This document shows positions 16,549-25,704 of a stretch of DNA of 64,000 nt, piece after piece. The DNA lies in the NCBI RefSeq assembly GCF_012650175.1, contig NZ_JAAILI010000048.1, positions 51,042 through 115,041 of the forward strand, written 5' to 3'. Each line of letters starts with the position of its first letter. Within the stretch, counting starts at the first letter, position 1. The DNA is from Sphingomonas sp. S2M10. GTDB taxonomy: Bacteria > Pseudomonadota > Alphaproteobacteria > Sphingomonadales > Sphingomonadaceae. Below the pieces are notes generated by a model, which had not been told where the DNA came from, did no database searches, and worked only from the letters and a program-made list of their open reading frames with translations. The position numbers were made by a program, and so were the translations under genes.

Positions 16549-16563
16549 CGGCAAATTTTGCCG
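16549..16563. promoter_or_regulatory. Dyad CGGCAAATTTTGCCG between flbT and flgE
   Basis: A perfect inverted repeat (CGGCAAA-T-TTTGCCG) in the divergent flbT/flgE promoter region. Related dyads occur before fliF and between fliL and flgF. A second, imperfect copy (GGCAAAATCGCC) is at 16580-16591. These are candidate FlbD-type binding sites; the assignment is inferred. Confidence 0.6.
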
Positions 16564-16621
16564 CCTGCCCTGCAAAAGCGGCAAAATCGCCCCTCCGATT
16601 TGGGCCGCGCCTTTACCCCTC

Positions 16622-16627
16622 TACAAT
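16622..16627 (+). promoter_or_regulatory. Candidate -10 box of the flgE-flgK-flgL unit
   Basis: CTCTACAATGAG resembles the shared flagellar box with one change (TACAAT). It is 51 bp before the flgE start and 31 bp after the GGCAAAATCGCC element. Confidence 0.35.
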
Positions 16628-16678
16628 GAGCATGTCGCCGGCGTGGGGATCGCGCGGGCATCTCGAGGAGTTTTGAAC

Positions 16679-17980
16679 TTGAGCCTCTATTCCGCTCTTT
16701 ACGCTGGCGTTTCCGGGCTGAGCGCGCAGTCGAGTGCCATGGCCACGGTTGCCGACAATATCACCAACATCAACACCGTCGCCTATAAGGGCGTCGAGGC
16801 GCAGTTCCGCACGCTGGTGACCGATGGTCGCGCGTCGTCGAGCTATGCCGCTGGTGGTGTCGCGGCGACCCCGATCACACAGGTCACCAAGCAGGGATTG
16901 CCCCAGGCGACCGGCAGCAGCACTGACCTCGCGATCGACGGCGACGGCTTTTTCATCACGCGCGCGGGCGTCACCGGCAACGACGCCGTCGCCTATACCC
17001 GCGCGGGTTCGTTCAAGCCCGACGAGCAGGGCTTCATGCGCAACTCGTCCGGCCTGTACCTGTATGGCTGGCGCCTGGATGCAACCGGCGACTACACCAA
17101 CACGGGCAGCATCGACGCGCTCACGCCGGTGCGTCTGAGCGATCTGGTCGGCACCGCCGCGCCGACCACCGCGATCGACGCGCGCATCAACCTGCAGTCG
17201 GACGCCACCACCTACACCGGCGCCTACACCGCGGGCGATCTTGCAACGAACACCGTCGCGCCGACCTTCACGCGCTCCTTCACGGTCTATGACTCGCAGG
17301 GCGGCAACCACGAGCTCAAGATGTCGTTCCTGAAGACGGGCGCGAACACCTGGAAGGCCGAGACCTACATGAACCCGGCGGGCGACGTAACCGCCACCAA
17401 CGGTCTGCTGGCGAGCGGCGAGATCAAGTTCAACGGCGACGGCAGCCTGGACAAGGCGGGTTCGACCGGCACCTTCTTCGACACGCTGAACATCAGCTAC
17501 ACCAACGGCTCGTCCTCGGTGCCGATCACCATGTCGCTCGGCGAGGACGGCGGCATCAGCGGCCTCACCTCGTTCGGTCAGCCTTCGTCGCTGGTGCGCG
17601 GCGGTGCGGACGGCGGCATCCTGGGCAACATCGCGGCGACCGAAATCTCGAAGGACGGCGTTGTCAGCGCCATCTTCGACGATGGTTCGAGCCGCAAGGT
17701 GTTCCAGCTGCCGGTCGCGACCTTCCCGAACCCCAACGGCCTTACCCGCATCTCGGGCAACGCCTATTCGGGCAACCGCCAGTCGGGCATGATGACGATG
17801 AATGCGCCGGGCGAGCTCGGTGCCGGCAGCCTGCTGTCGAACACGCTGGAGGCCTCGACCGTCGATCTGGCGGGCGAGTTCACCAACATGATCCGCTTCC
17901 AGCGCGCCTATAGCGCGTCGTCGAAGATCATCACGACCGTCGACGACATGCTGCGCGAAGTCAGCGATCTGAAGCGCTGA
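16679..17980 (+). CDS. flgE: Flagellar hook protein FlgE
   Basis: This 433-residue protein forms the hook. The N-terminal rod/hook signature (LYSALYAGVSGLSAQSSAMA, DNITNINTVAYKG) and C-terminal partner helix (GEFTNMIRFQRAYSASSKII, TTVDDML) frame a variable D1-D2 region. The start is TTG 16679, eight bases after GAGGAG; another TTG six bases earlier is too close to that site. It starts the rightward flgE-flgK-flgL unit. Confidence 0.94.
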   Translation: MSLYSALYAGVSGLSAQSSAMATVADNITNINTVAYKGVEAQFRTLVTDGRASSSYAAGGVAATPITQVTKQGLPQATGSSTDLAIDGDGFFITRAGVTGNDAVAYTRAGSFKPDEQGFMRNSSGLYLYGWRLDATGDYTNTGSIDALTPVRLSDLVGTAAPTTAIDARINLQSDATTYTGAYTAGDLATNTVAPTFTRSFTVYDSQGGNHELKMSFLKTGANTWKAETYMNPAGDVTATNGLLASGEIKFNGDGSLDKAGSTGTFFDTLNISYTNGSSSVPITMSLGEDGGISGLTSFGQPSSLVRGGADGGILGNIAATEISKDGVVSAIFDDGSSRKVFQLPVATFPNPNGLTRISGNAYSGNRQSGMMTMNAPGELGAGSLLSNTLEASTVDLAGEFTNMIRFQRAYSASSKIITTVDDMLREVSDLKR

Positions 17981-18005
17981 TTTCCAAGGCAGGGGGACGC
18001 TCGAC

Positions 18006-20111
18006 ATGGCGCTGAACGATATTCTGGGAACCGCCGCTTCCGGCCTGGCTGCTGCTCAGGCCGGACTGAAGGCGGTATCGAACAACATCGCCAATGTCGG
18101 CGTCGCCGGCTATGCCCGCGAGCGCGTCACCCTCTCCACCGCGGTGCTGGCAGGCAATGTCAGCGGCGTGAACGTCGGCGAGTTCGAGCGCGTCGCCGAT
18201 CGTTTCCTGGAAGCGACCGTCTATCGCCGCGCGGGCGATTACGGGAAATCGGAAGTCACCTCCAGCTACCTCGACCGGCTTCAGTCGCTGCTCGGCGAGC
18301 CCGGTGCCAAGTCGGGCCTGCCGGCGCGACTGGACGCGATCAGCAGCGCCGCGATCGTGATGACCGGCTCGCAGTCTTCGGCGCAGACCTCCGCGGTCTT
18401 TACCGGCGCCGTTTCCGACGCGATCTCCTCGATGCAGCAGACCACGCGGGACGTCGACAGCCTGCGCGCCGACGTGGAATCGGAGGTCGGCTACTCGATC
18501 GACAAGATCAACACGCTGCTCCAGCGCATCTACGACCTGAACGGCACGGTTTCCCAGGCGACCGGCCTCGGGCGCAACGCCAGCGGCGCCGCCGATCAGC
18601 GCATGAGCGCGATCGAGGAACTGAGCGGCATGCTTTCGGTCAACGTCCGCGACCAGCCGGACGGCCGGGTGATCATCGAGACCACTTCGGGGCAGATGCT
18701 GCTCGATTCGCGGCTGCGCCAGCTCGACTATCCGAACAAGGGTGCCGGCATCGGCAACTCGCAGATCACCTATCCCGACATCTCCATACGCTTCGCCGAC
18801 AAGAACGGCACGATGGGCGCGCTGTCGGGCGAGAAGATCGAATCCTCGGCCGTCGGCGGCAAGCTGGGCGGCCTGCTCGATCTCCGCGACCGGGCGCTGC
18901 CTGCCTTCTCCGAACAGCTCGGCGTCGTTTTCAGCGGCCTGTCCGAAGCGCTCAACGCGGTTTCGAACGAGAATACGGCGATGCCGCCGCCCGCCAGCCT
19001 CACCGGTCGGCAGACCGGCCTCGTCGCGAGCGACCGGCTGGGCTTCACCGGCAAGGCGACCTTCGCGGTCACCCAGGCGGACGGAACGCTCGTCGCCAAG
19101 ACGGAAATCGATTTCGACGCGCTGGGCCCCGCGGCCACCGTTTCGGACATGGTCAGCGCAATCAATACCGGGCTCGGCGGTGCGGCGACCGCCAGCTTCA
19201 CCAACGGCGTGCTGAGCTTCTCGGCATCCGGGTCCGGTAACGGCGTCGCGATCGCGCAGTCGACCGCTAACCCCAGCGCTCGGGGCGGGGTGGGCGTGTC
19301 GCAATATTTCGGCATGAACGATCTGATCCGCAGCGACAGCAGCAGCCTGGTGCCGACCGGCTTCAACGCGACCGATCCGCACGGCTTCACCACCGGCCAG
19401 ACCGCGCAGATCGTGCTTCGCGACGCATCGGGCCTTGCGCTGACCAGCTATACGCTGCAGCCGACCACTGGCGGCACGATGGGAGACATCGTCACCCAGC
19501 TCAACGGCAGCCCGCTGGGAAGCTTCGGTTCCTTCTCCCTCGACAATCGTGGACGGATGCGGTTCGAGCCGGCGAGTGGCCTGACGGGCGCATCCCTGTC
19601 CATGGCGGCCGATTCGACGGATCGCTTCGGCAGCGGGCGCACCTTCTCGGCGCTTTCCGGCCTCAGCGGGCTCAACAGCGGCCTCGACGTGGCAGAGGTC
19701 CGCAACGACGTTCTCAACAGCCCCGGCTCGCTGCCCCTTGCCCGTCTTGATACGAGCGTTGCCGTCGGTACGAAGGCCATCGGCGCGGGCGATACCCGTG
19801 GCGCCACGGCTTTTGTCGAAAAGCTCGGCGGCACGCTGGATCTGGGCAAGGACGGCGTCATCAGCGTCGGTCGCTTCTCCACCCAGCTGCTCGGTCGCGC
19901 CGGCCTGGAAGCCAGCCAGGCGCAGGGGCGCTACGAAGACGCCGACGCCCGCAAGTCGGATGCGGTGAACCGGCGCGACAGCTATTCGGGCGTCAACATC
20001 GACGAGGAACTCTCCCAGATGGTCGTCCTCCAGAACAGCTATTCTGCTTCGGCGCGGGTGATGAGCACCGCGGCGGAGATGTACGACACGCTTCTCCAGA
20101 TGGTTCGTTAA
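18006..20111 (+). CDS. flgK: Hook-associated protein 1 FlgK
   Basis: The 701-residue HAP1 joins hook and filament. It has the FlgK N-terminus (ILGTAASGLAAAQAGLKAVS, NNIANVGVAGYAR), the long helical D1 part with DLNGTV and the LDLRDRALPAF segment, a long insert, and the conserved C-terminus GVNIDEELSQMVVLQNSYSA. The start ATG 18006 is 25 bp after flgE with GGGGGA upstream. Confidence 0.95.
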   Translation: MALNDILGTAASGLAAAQAGLKAVSNNIANVGVAGYARERVTLSTAVLAGNVSGVNVGEFERVADRFLEATVYRRAGDYGKSEVTSSYLDRLQSLLGEPGAKSGLPARLDAISSAAIVMTGSQSSAQTSAVFTGAVSDAISSMQQTTRDVDSLRADVESEVGYSIDKINTLLQRIYDLNGTVSQATGLGRNASGAADQRMSAIEELSGMLSVNVRDQPDGRVIIETTSGQMLLDSRLRQLDYPNKGAGIGNSQITYPDISIRFADKNGTMGALSGEKIESSAVGGKLGGLLDLRDRALPAFSEQLGVVFSGLSEALNAVSNENTAMPPPASLTGRQTGLVASDRLGFTGKATFAVTQADGTLVAKTEIDFDALGPAATVSDMVSAINTGLGGAATASFTNGVLSFSASGSGNGVAIAQSTANPSARGGVGVSQYFGMNDLIRSDSSSLVPTGFNATDPHGFTTGQTAQIVLRDASGLALTSYTLQPTTGGTMGDIVTQLNGSPLGSFGSFSLDNRGRMRFEPASGLTGASLSMAADSTDRFGSGRTFSALSGLSGLNSGLDVAEVRNDVLNSPGSLPLARLDTSVAVGTKAIGAGDTRGATAFVEKLGGTLDLGKDGVISVGRFSTQLLGRAGLEASQAQGRYEDADARKSDAVNRRDSYSGVNIDEELSQMVVLQNSYSASARVMSTAAEMYDTLLQMVR

Positions 20112-20123
20112 GGGGACTGACCG

Positions 20124-21029
20124 ATGACCCGCGTTGCCACCATTCCGCTCCAGCGCACCATGGCAAGCGCCATTTCCGGCGCGCAGGAGAAGCTGGCGAT
20201 CACCCAGAAGCAGCTCTCCACCGGCAAGAAGGCGACAGACTTTGCCTCGCTCGGCACCGAGGCGGTCCGCAATCTCTCCGCGCACAGCCTGCTGGAACAG
20301 CAGAAGGCACAGTCCAACGTGGCGAAGCGCGTCGGCACCACGATGTCGCTCTACCAGGGGCATATCGAGGGGATCCAGACCGCCACGACCTCGCTGCGGC
20401 AGCAGATTCTCAGTGCGATCGGCACGGGCCAGTCGGCCGGGCTGCAGCAGGCGATGGACAGTTCGTTCAACCAGATGCGCTCGTCCCTGAACGCGGCGGA
20501 AGGCGGTACCCCGCTGTTCGGCGGCTCGCAGATCAACCGCGCGCCCTTCTCCGTCGCCACGCTGGCCGATGCGGCGAGCGTACCGGCGGACCAGGCCTTC
20601 CACGACGACAATGTGCTGGCCAGCGCCCGCGTGGCGGACGGTCTCGATGTGACCTACGGCGTCAACGCCAGCTCGATGGCGACCGGGATCTACGAAGCCT
20701 ATCGCGCGATGGCGCAGATCGGCCAGGTCGGCGAAACGCTCACCGACGCGCAGAAAACCGCGCTGGAGGGCGTGATCTCCAAGCTGGACAGCGGCCTGAA
20801 GCAGCTCGGCACCGTGAATGCCGACAATGGCCGCAAGCAGAACCAGGTCGAGGACCTGACCACGCGCGGCGAAGAACGCTCGCTGCTGCTGCAGCAGGTG
20901 ATCGAGGACAATGAGGACGCCGATCTGGGCCAGGTCGCGATCGACCTGTCGCAGCAGAAGACCGTGCTCGAGGCGAGCTATTCGGTGTTCTCGCAGCTCT
21001 CCAGCCTGAGCCTCGTCAAATATCTCTGA
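20124..21029 (+). CDS. flgL: Hook-associated protein 3 FlgL
   Basis: The 301-residue flagellin-like protein has the N-terminal helix (ITQKQLSTGKKATDFASLG) and C-terminal helix (DLSQQKTVLEASYSVFSQLS) of HAP3, with a short middle domain. It forms the second hook-filament junction layer. It starts 12 bp after flgK. Its last 14 bp overlap the end of the convergent udg gene. Confidence 0.93.
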   Translation: MTRVATIPLQRTMASAISGAQEKLAITQKQLSTGKKATDFASLGTEAVRNLSAHSLLEQQKAQSNVAKRVGTTMSLYQGHIEGIQTATTSLRQQILSAIGTGQSAGLQQAMDSSFNQMRSSLNAAEGGTPLFGGSQINRAPFSVATLADAASVPADQAFHDDNVLASARVADGLDVTYGVNASSMATGIYEAYRAMAQIGQVGETLTDAQKTALEGVISKLDSGLKQLGTVNADNGRKQNQVEDLTTRGEERSLLLQQVIEDNEDADLGQVAIDLSQQKTVLEASYSVFSQLSSLSLVKYL

Positions 21030-21621
21030 GCGCCAGCGCGCGCTCGAATACCGCTATCAGCATCGGCTCGGTCAGCCGGCCGATGCTCTGATTGTACCGC
21101 GAGACATGATAGCTATCGAGCACCACCTGCCCCTTCGGCAGGCGGTGCTCTGCGCCGTGGGCGAAGCGGGCCTTGGGCAGCTTGCCGCCCAGCGCCTTCA
21201 CCGCCGACTGGTGCGCGATCTCGCCCAGCGCGACGACGATCGGTGCGCGCAGCTGCCCGGCGAGGAACGGCCGGCAGGCGTGGATCTCGGCCGGGGTCGG
21301 GCGGTTCTCCGGCGGCAGGCAGCGCACCGCGTTGAGGATCTGCACGCCCCTGGGCGCGCCGTCTTCGGCCAGGCCCAGCGTCTCGAGCACCGAAAACAGC
21401 AGCGTCCCGGAATCGTCGCCGGTAAAGGCGCGGCCGGTACGGTTGGCTCCCAACCGCCCGGGTGCGAGGCCGACAATTGCGATCGGGGCGTCCGGATCGC
21501 CGAGCATCGGCACGGGCGCATTCCACCAGTCCGGCTGTTCGGCGCGCAGCTGGGCGCGCAGCGCGACCAGCCGGGGACAGAGCGGACAATCGCGATCGGG
21601 TTCGGGGGTTGGCGCGGGCAT
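21016..21621 (-). CDS. Uracil-DNA glycosylase, family 5-like (UdgB)
   Basis: The 201-residue enzyme removes uracil and related lesions from DNA. It has an N-terminal Cys pair (DCPLCPRL), the family motif VGLAPGRLGANRTGRAFTGD, an LNAVRCLPPENRPTPAE segment and the C-terminal SYHVSRYNQ with motif His. These suit the thermophile-type UDG-b rather than UDG-a (no four-Cys cluster). It overlaps flgL by 14 bp tail to tail, and is only 23 bp from folK. Confidence 0.85.
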   Translation of the reverse strand: MPAPTPEPDRDCPLCPRLVALRAQLRAEQPDWWNAPVPMLGDPDAPIAIVGLAPGRLGANRTGRAFTGDDSGTLLFSVLETLGLAEDGAPRGVQILNAVRCLPPENRPTPAEIHACRPFLAGQLRAPIVVALGEIAHQSAVKALGGKLPKARFAHGAEHRLPKGQVVLDSYHVSRYNQSIGRLTEPMLIAVFERALALRDI

Positions 21622-21644
21622 CGCCCGGCGATAGGCGCAGGCGC

Positions 21645-22121
21645 GTGTCCGTCACAAGCTACATCATCGCCCTGGGCTCCAACCGCCGCGGCCGACATGG
21701 CGGGCCGCGTGCCGAGGTGCGCGCGGCGCTGGCGGCGGTCGGGGGCGCGCGCGCGGTGTCGCGCATTCACGAGACCCCGCCGATCGGCCCTTCGATCCGT
21801 CGTTTCGCCAACGCCGTCGCCGAAATCGAGAGCGACGAAACGCCCGAAGCCCTGCTGCGCCGGCTGAAAGCGATCGAGCGGGCCTTTGGCAGGCGCCGGG
21901 GGCAGCGCTGGGGGGCGCGGGTGATAGACATCGACATCGTGCTGTGGTCGGGCGGCTGCTGGGCGAGCCGCGCGCTGACCGTGCCGCATCCCCGGTACCG
22001 GCAACGCCGGTTCGTGCTGGCCCCGCTAGCCGAGATCGCACCTGGCTGGCGAGATCCTGTGACCGGCCGTGCGACGCTTCCGTTGCTGCACGCGGTTGAC
22101 CGGCGCCGCCCCTGCGCCTAG
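21645..22121 (+). CDS. folK: 2-amino-4-hydroxy-6-hydroxymethyldihydropteridine diphosphokinase (HPPK)
   Basis: The 158-residue enzyme transfers pyrophosphate to 6-hydroxymethyl-dihydropterin in folate synthesis. Family motifs are YIIALGSNRRG, ETPPIG, FANAVAEIES, RRGQRWGARVIDIDIVL and VPHPR. GTG 21645 is the only reasonable start before the conserved YIIALGSN. The tRNA-Lys gene follows after 12 bp. Confidence 0.93.
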   Translation: MSVTSYIIALGSNRRGRHGGPRAEVRAALAAVGGARAVSRIHETPPIGPSIRRFANAVAEIESDETPEALLRRLKAIERAFGRRRGQRWGARVIDIDIVLWSGGCWASRALTVPHPRYRQRRFVLAPLAEIAPGWRDPVTGRATLPLLHAVDRRRPCA

Positions 22122-22133
22122 GTGGCGGGATGT

Positions 22134-22209
22134 GGGTCCGTAGCTCAGTCGGTAGAGCAAGCGACTTTTAATCGAGAGGTCCCGGGTTCGAATCCCGGCG
22201 GACCCACCA
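22134..22209 (+). tRNA. tRNA-Lys (anticodon UUU)
   Basis: A 76-nt cloverleaf: acceptor GGGTCCG pairs with CGGACCC, D-arm GCTCAGTCGGTAGAGC, anticodon loop CTTTTAA with anticodon TTT, T-arm CCCGGGTTCGAATCCCGG. The 3' CCA is encoded. An accessory region follows, as often seen at tRNA genes, but no duplicated tRNA end was found at the far side. Confidence 0.97.
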
Positions 22210-22565
22210 CCGCCTCTCCAAGCCATCGCGCGCACAGGTTTACCGTGACCCATGCGCAGGGATGAAATGACCCAAGGGAAATCGCCCCGTCGCGGGTAGC
22301 TCCTGATTCGATAGAGAAATCAAATATTTTAGCTGACCAGCCGCGCCATTTCGATGCTTTCGCGTTGACGCACGGCAGCGAGCGACCATCATGCCCGTCA
22401 TGTCCAACCTCGCGAAACCACTGGGGCGCGCTTACTTTGTCACAAGGGAGGCGCTCTTAGTGATACGGCTATTCGATAAGGGCCGGGCGACGAATCGTAG
22501 GCTCGATGATGGCGTGAGTTTCGGAGGCCAGTTGACGGCGTCCGTCGATCGACGATCATTGCGTC
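22210..22565. other. Intergenic DNA at the left edge of the accessory island
   Basis: No convincing gene is present. A 60-codon open frame at 22391 has no recognisable homology. Composition turns less GC-rich than in the flanking housekeeping genes (for example AAATCAAATATTTTAGCTG near 22318). Confidence 0.4.
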
Positions 22566-22865
22566 GTGCCTGACCTGACCGAACTTCGAGCCCTCGCCCG
22601 CGCGCACGTCCAGCTTCAAGACATCGTAGCTGAAACGGTTGATCTGAGTCCGCAGAGGTCGAACCTGCGGGGCTGTTGCCCGTTCCATCCCGATACCGCC
22701 GCGGGCCTGTACGTTGGGGCCAACGGACACTTCCACTGCTTCTCGTGCGGGAGCGAAGGGGATGTGGTCGATTGGACGATGCGACTTTATATGATCGACG
22801 AGGCTGGCGCTATCGAGCGCCTGCTCCCCCCCGCGTTCGGTGGTGGTGAAGGTCAGCCAGCTTGA
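22566..22865 (+). CDS. CHC2 zinc-finger mini-primase protein (DnaG N-terminal domain only)
   Basis: The 99-residue protein has the DnaG-type zinc ribbon at about residues 37-62: CCPFHPD, then FHCFSCGSEGDVVDW, giving the Cys-His-Cys-Cys ligands. It stops before the Toprim catalytic domain, so it is a stand-alone or truncated primase zinc-binding module. Such small CHC2 proteins occur on plasmids and integrative elements. GTG 22566 is the start. It opens the accessory region after tRNA-Lys. Confidence 0.8.
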   Translation: MPDLTELRALARAHVQLQDIVAETVDLSPQRSNLRGCCPFHPDTAAGLYVGANGHFHCFSCGSEGDVVDWTMRLYMIDEAGAIERLLPPAFGGGEGQPA

Positions 22866-22969
22866 CTGCAGCGCGGCGCTCGCAGTCGACACCCATCGGC
22901 AGAGGACTATCTCATTATGCAGCAGCCCCGCGAAGCCGTGAAGGCGCCGCGGGGCAGATCGGTCCGCTA

Positions 22970-23767
22970 TCAAGATTGCTCCGTCCGCGAAGCCATCGCG
23001 GAACCGAGCAGATGCTGGGTGAGAGCCTCGGCACCTTTCCGGTAGGCCAGGTCTCCCCAGTAATCCCAGTGCTCGACCCTCGTCGCGATCCAGGCGAACA
23101 GGTCATCGCGGATGGCCCGACTGTCGAAGGAAAGAGACCATGTCACCCGCCGGGTCGGCATCCTCGCAGGATGCCCAGCCTGTAAGCCGGTAAGGGTGAT
23201 CACATGCGAACGCCCGATCGTCTCACGGGCGAATACATGCCGGCGAACGCCGAGGGAGCGTTCGAACGCCCGAAGCGCGGCTTCCCGATCTGCTGCATTG
23301 GATGATCGACACATGACGGTGTCCACCACCTCAGCCATGGTAAGATGTTCCCACTCCGGATCCCGCGTCGCGATCAGCATCAGCAATACCGAACGGCCCT
23401 CAGGGCTGATACGTGCGTCGAGAATCCCAAATGGCACACCCATGGGGTTTTCACGCGTGAGCAGGCCGATCGACAGAAGCCAGCACATGTAGAAATACCA
23501 AAAGCTCCTGTCGGAGCCGAACAACTCGTAGAGCTTCTCTTTCGGGCCCTGCCGTTGCGTATCGGCGGACACGAGCACCCTGAGCATCAGTTCAAGCAGA
23601 TGAGACTGGAGTGGCATGTCGCCGAAGCCGATCTCCGAGTGCCAGAAGGCATCCCGCACGGATCGCCACCGTCGGCCCTGCTCGTCTTCCAGCTGATCGC
23701 CGTTGATGCGCAGCCACCAGCCCCACGGGAGTTCACCCGGCCTGTGCTTTCCCCGCGCCATCGTCAT
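22970..23767 (-). CDS. Unknown protein of the accessory island
   Basis: A 265-residue soluble protein that I do not recognise. It is rich in Trp and Arg (GELPWGWWLRING; DRSFWYFYMCWLLSIGLLTR) and its middle (WEHLTMAEVVDTVMC, AFERSLGVRRHVFA) could be a winged-helix-like unit. The start ATG 23767 overlaps the stop of the gene upstream by four bases (ATGA), so the two are translated together. Confidence 0.6.
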   Translation of the reverse strand: MTMARGKHRPGELPWGWWLRINGDQLEDEQGRRWRSVRDAFWHSEIGFGDMPLQSHLLELMLRVLVSADTQRQGPKEKLYELFGSDRSFWYFYMCWLLSIGLLTRENPMGVPFGILDARISPEGRSVLLMLIATRDPEWEHLTMAEVVDTVMCRSSNAADREAALRAFERSLGVRRHVFARETIGRSHVITLTGLQAGHPARMPTRRVTWSLSFDSRAIRDDLFAWIATRVEHWDYWGDLAYRKGAEALTQHLLGSAMASRTEQS

Positions 23768-24588
23768 CGTGCGGCCCCAGGATCAAGACTGATGGGCGGA
23801 AGCGGTGGACCCATGCGCGCGGGCACCTGTCGACCATCGCGGATCGCGGCCAGCTGAGCCGCAAGGTTGCGGATCTCGCGCACGACATATCCGTCCTCCC
23901 GGTATTCCGCTGCGATTTCCGGGCCCATGAAGCGGCGGCGAGAGCCATAGTCGCCGGGCACTGCGTCATAGATGTGGTTGCAGTCGAACCCGAACCACCA
24001 CTGCCCCTCCTCGACACGGTGATCGGTCGCGTGCGTAACCGAAGCTCCTCCCCGGCCCACGTGGCAGATACGACGCGCCTCCATGATAAGGCGAGTGTCA
24101 GGGCTGGGCCCATCATCGCAGATGTGCGAGAAGGTGAGGCCGCCGTGCACCTCGATACCCAGGTCCGCCGGGATAGCAAGGTGGTTCCAGCCGAACAGCG
24201 GGTGACTATCGGGCACGCCGACATAGCCGCTGAGGAAGCCATCCGTGCGGTCGCGCATCATGATGCACTCCAGGCCCGTGTCGGGATCGACCCACGCGAC
24301 CTTGTCGGCCTCGCCGAGCCACGGCCCATCGTACCTCGGCCGACTTTCCCCGTCGAAGTAGATTTCGGCGGCAGGCACGACCGCGTCGGTCGTAGCATAG
24401 TCGCGGCCGGTGACCCGGGCGACACCATCCTGGACGACGAACTCGCCGCCCGAGCCCGGCATCTTTCCGAGCGCCTCGGTTGATCCGACGGCGGCCGCAA
24501 TTTTCGCGACCTCGGTGCCGGTGAGCGGCTGCGGGTGAAGTTGGACAAGGGCCGTGGATCGGCCGCCGCGCGTCTTCTTCTTGGCCAT
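23764..24588 (-). CDS. Unknown mobile-element-associated protein with HGGLTF motif
   Basis: A 274-residue protein with a Lys-rich start (MAKKKTRGG). The central part (GYVGVPDSHPLFGW, EVHGGLTFSHICDDG, WWFGFDCNH) resembles a conserved hypothetical family common in phages and integrative elements, recognised by pattern only. Function unknown. The start is ATG 24588 with GGAAAG upstream; the open frame continues further but the extension is low-complexity. It is followed by the coupled gene at 23767. Confidence 0.65.
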   Translation of the reverse strand: MAKKKTRGGRSTALVQLHPQPLTGTEVAKIAAAVGSTEALGKMPGSGGEFVVQDGVARVTGRDYATTDAVVPAAEIYFDGESRPRYDGPWLGEADKVAWVDPDTGLECIMMRDRTDGFLSGYVGVPDSHPLFGWNHLAIPADLGIEVHGGLTFSHICDDGPSPDTRLIMEARRICHVGRGGASVTHATDHRVEEGQWWFGFDCNHIYDAVPGDYGSRRRFMGPEIAAEYREDGYVVREIRNLAAQLAAIRDGRQVPARMGPPLPPISLDPGAAR

Positions 24589-24765
24589 GTGTCTTTCCTT
24601 GATCTGGTGAACTTGACGAATGTGTTGGTCGTGCCGATGCGGGGTGCGCATCGACCCGTATCGGATCGTCCCTGGCCAAGCGGCCGCTGCGCATCCTGAA
24701 GACATGGTCGCGAGCGTGGCGGCGCGCCCGGGTCGGATCCGTGGCCCCCAGGGGGCGTGCGCCCG

Positions 24766-25650
24766 TCACAGAAACCGCTCCGCGGCGGTCACCCGCTCAA
24801 AGTCGGGCCCCATCGAGCGGGCGCCCTTCCCCGCCGCATAGACGTTCTCGGCGAGCCAGAACTCCTCGGCAGTACGCGCATCGTCCTCGATCTCGGTCCA
24901 CCAAACCCGCTGGACGGCATCCCAACGGTAGCCCCGCGCCCACAGCGCATCCTTGGCGGCATATCCGGCGCCATGGGCACGAACGATCCAGCTCAGCTCG
25001 GCCGATCGCCGAAGAAGCTCGCCGAGCGCGGTAGTGCCATCGTCGAACCGGTGCCGCAGCAGCTGGACGAGCGCGTCGACGTCGGTCGCGGCGCGGTGTC
25101 CGCGTTCGAAGAAGTAGCCCGTCTGCTGGAGGAGGTAGCCCAGCGTGCGGCCGTCGAAGCCCTGCGCGCGCCAGTCGACCTGGCGAAACGAGCAGCCCCA
25201 GTTCAGCCCGCTCGCAGCGGGCAGCCGGCGTTCAACCCAAGGACGGTCGAACGCAGCATGGTGCGCAATGACCAGCGAGGCGGAACGGAGCAGGCTCGTC
25301 GCCCGTCCTTCGTCGATGCTCTTCCCTGAAAGGTCCGCATCGGTCAGCCCTGTGATCGCGGTGATCTGCGGCGTCAGTGGGGTGCCCGGATCTTCCAGCC
25401 AGGCATGGACGTCGTCGATGTCGGTAATGACGCCCTGTCGGTCGAAGCGAAAGCGTCGAGCCGCCAGTTTGATGACGGCACCCTTGTCGACGATCGTGCT
25501 CGTGGTCTCGGCGTCGACGGCGATGCCGATGCGGATATTCTGGAGGTCCCCCTCGCCGGTCGATCCCGGCCGCACGTCCAGCCTGTGCAGGACGCGCGTC
25601 TTCTTACCGCCGGCCGCGTCACTGCGGCCGGCGCTATCCGGCTTATCCAT
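24766..25650 (-). CDS. DEDDh 3'-5' exonuclease (DnaQ/epsilon-like)
   Basis: The 294-residue protein carries the exonuclease motifs of the DnaQ superfamily: Exo I VDAETT (residues ~49-54), an ITGLTDADL segment, Exo II AHHAAFDRPWVE, and Exo III HRAATDVDAL, giving the D-E-D-H-D set. The C-terminal third (GYRWDAVQRVWWTEIEDDAR) is of the type added to many mobile-element exonucleases. ATG 25650 starts the homologous part; a longer frame to 25851 is antisense to the transposase. It is divergent from that transposase. Confidence 0.82.
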   Translation of the reverse strand: MDKPDSAGRSDAAGGKKTRVLHRLDVRPGSTGEGDLQNIRIGIAVDAETTSTIVDKGAVIKLAARRFRFDRQGVITDIDDVHAWLEDPGTPLTPQITAITGLTDADLSGKSIDEGRATSLLRSASLVIAHHAAFDRPWVERRLPAASGLNWGCSFRQVDWRAQGFDGRTLGYLLQQTGYFFERGHRAATDVDALVQLLRHRFDDGTTALGELLRRSAELSWIVRAHGAGYAAKDALWARGYRWDAVQRVWWTEIEDDARTAEEFWLAENVYAAGKGARSMGPDFERVTAAERFL

Positions 25651-25704
25651 TATGGTCTGCGATGTCGTTGGTCGGGGAGCGTCGCCAAGGATCTGGGCGA
25701 CTGG

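Noticed and set aside
17961..20603. 880-codon leftward open frame
   Set aside because: Antisense to flgK and flgL; no recognisable domain.
22185..22209. Attachment site formed by the tRNA-Lys 3' end
   Set aside because: No second copy of the TTCGAATCCCGG tRNA end was found at the right side of the island near 27298, and there is no integrase gene.
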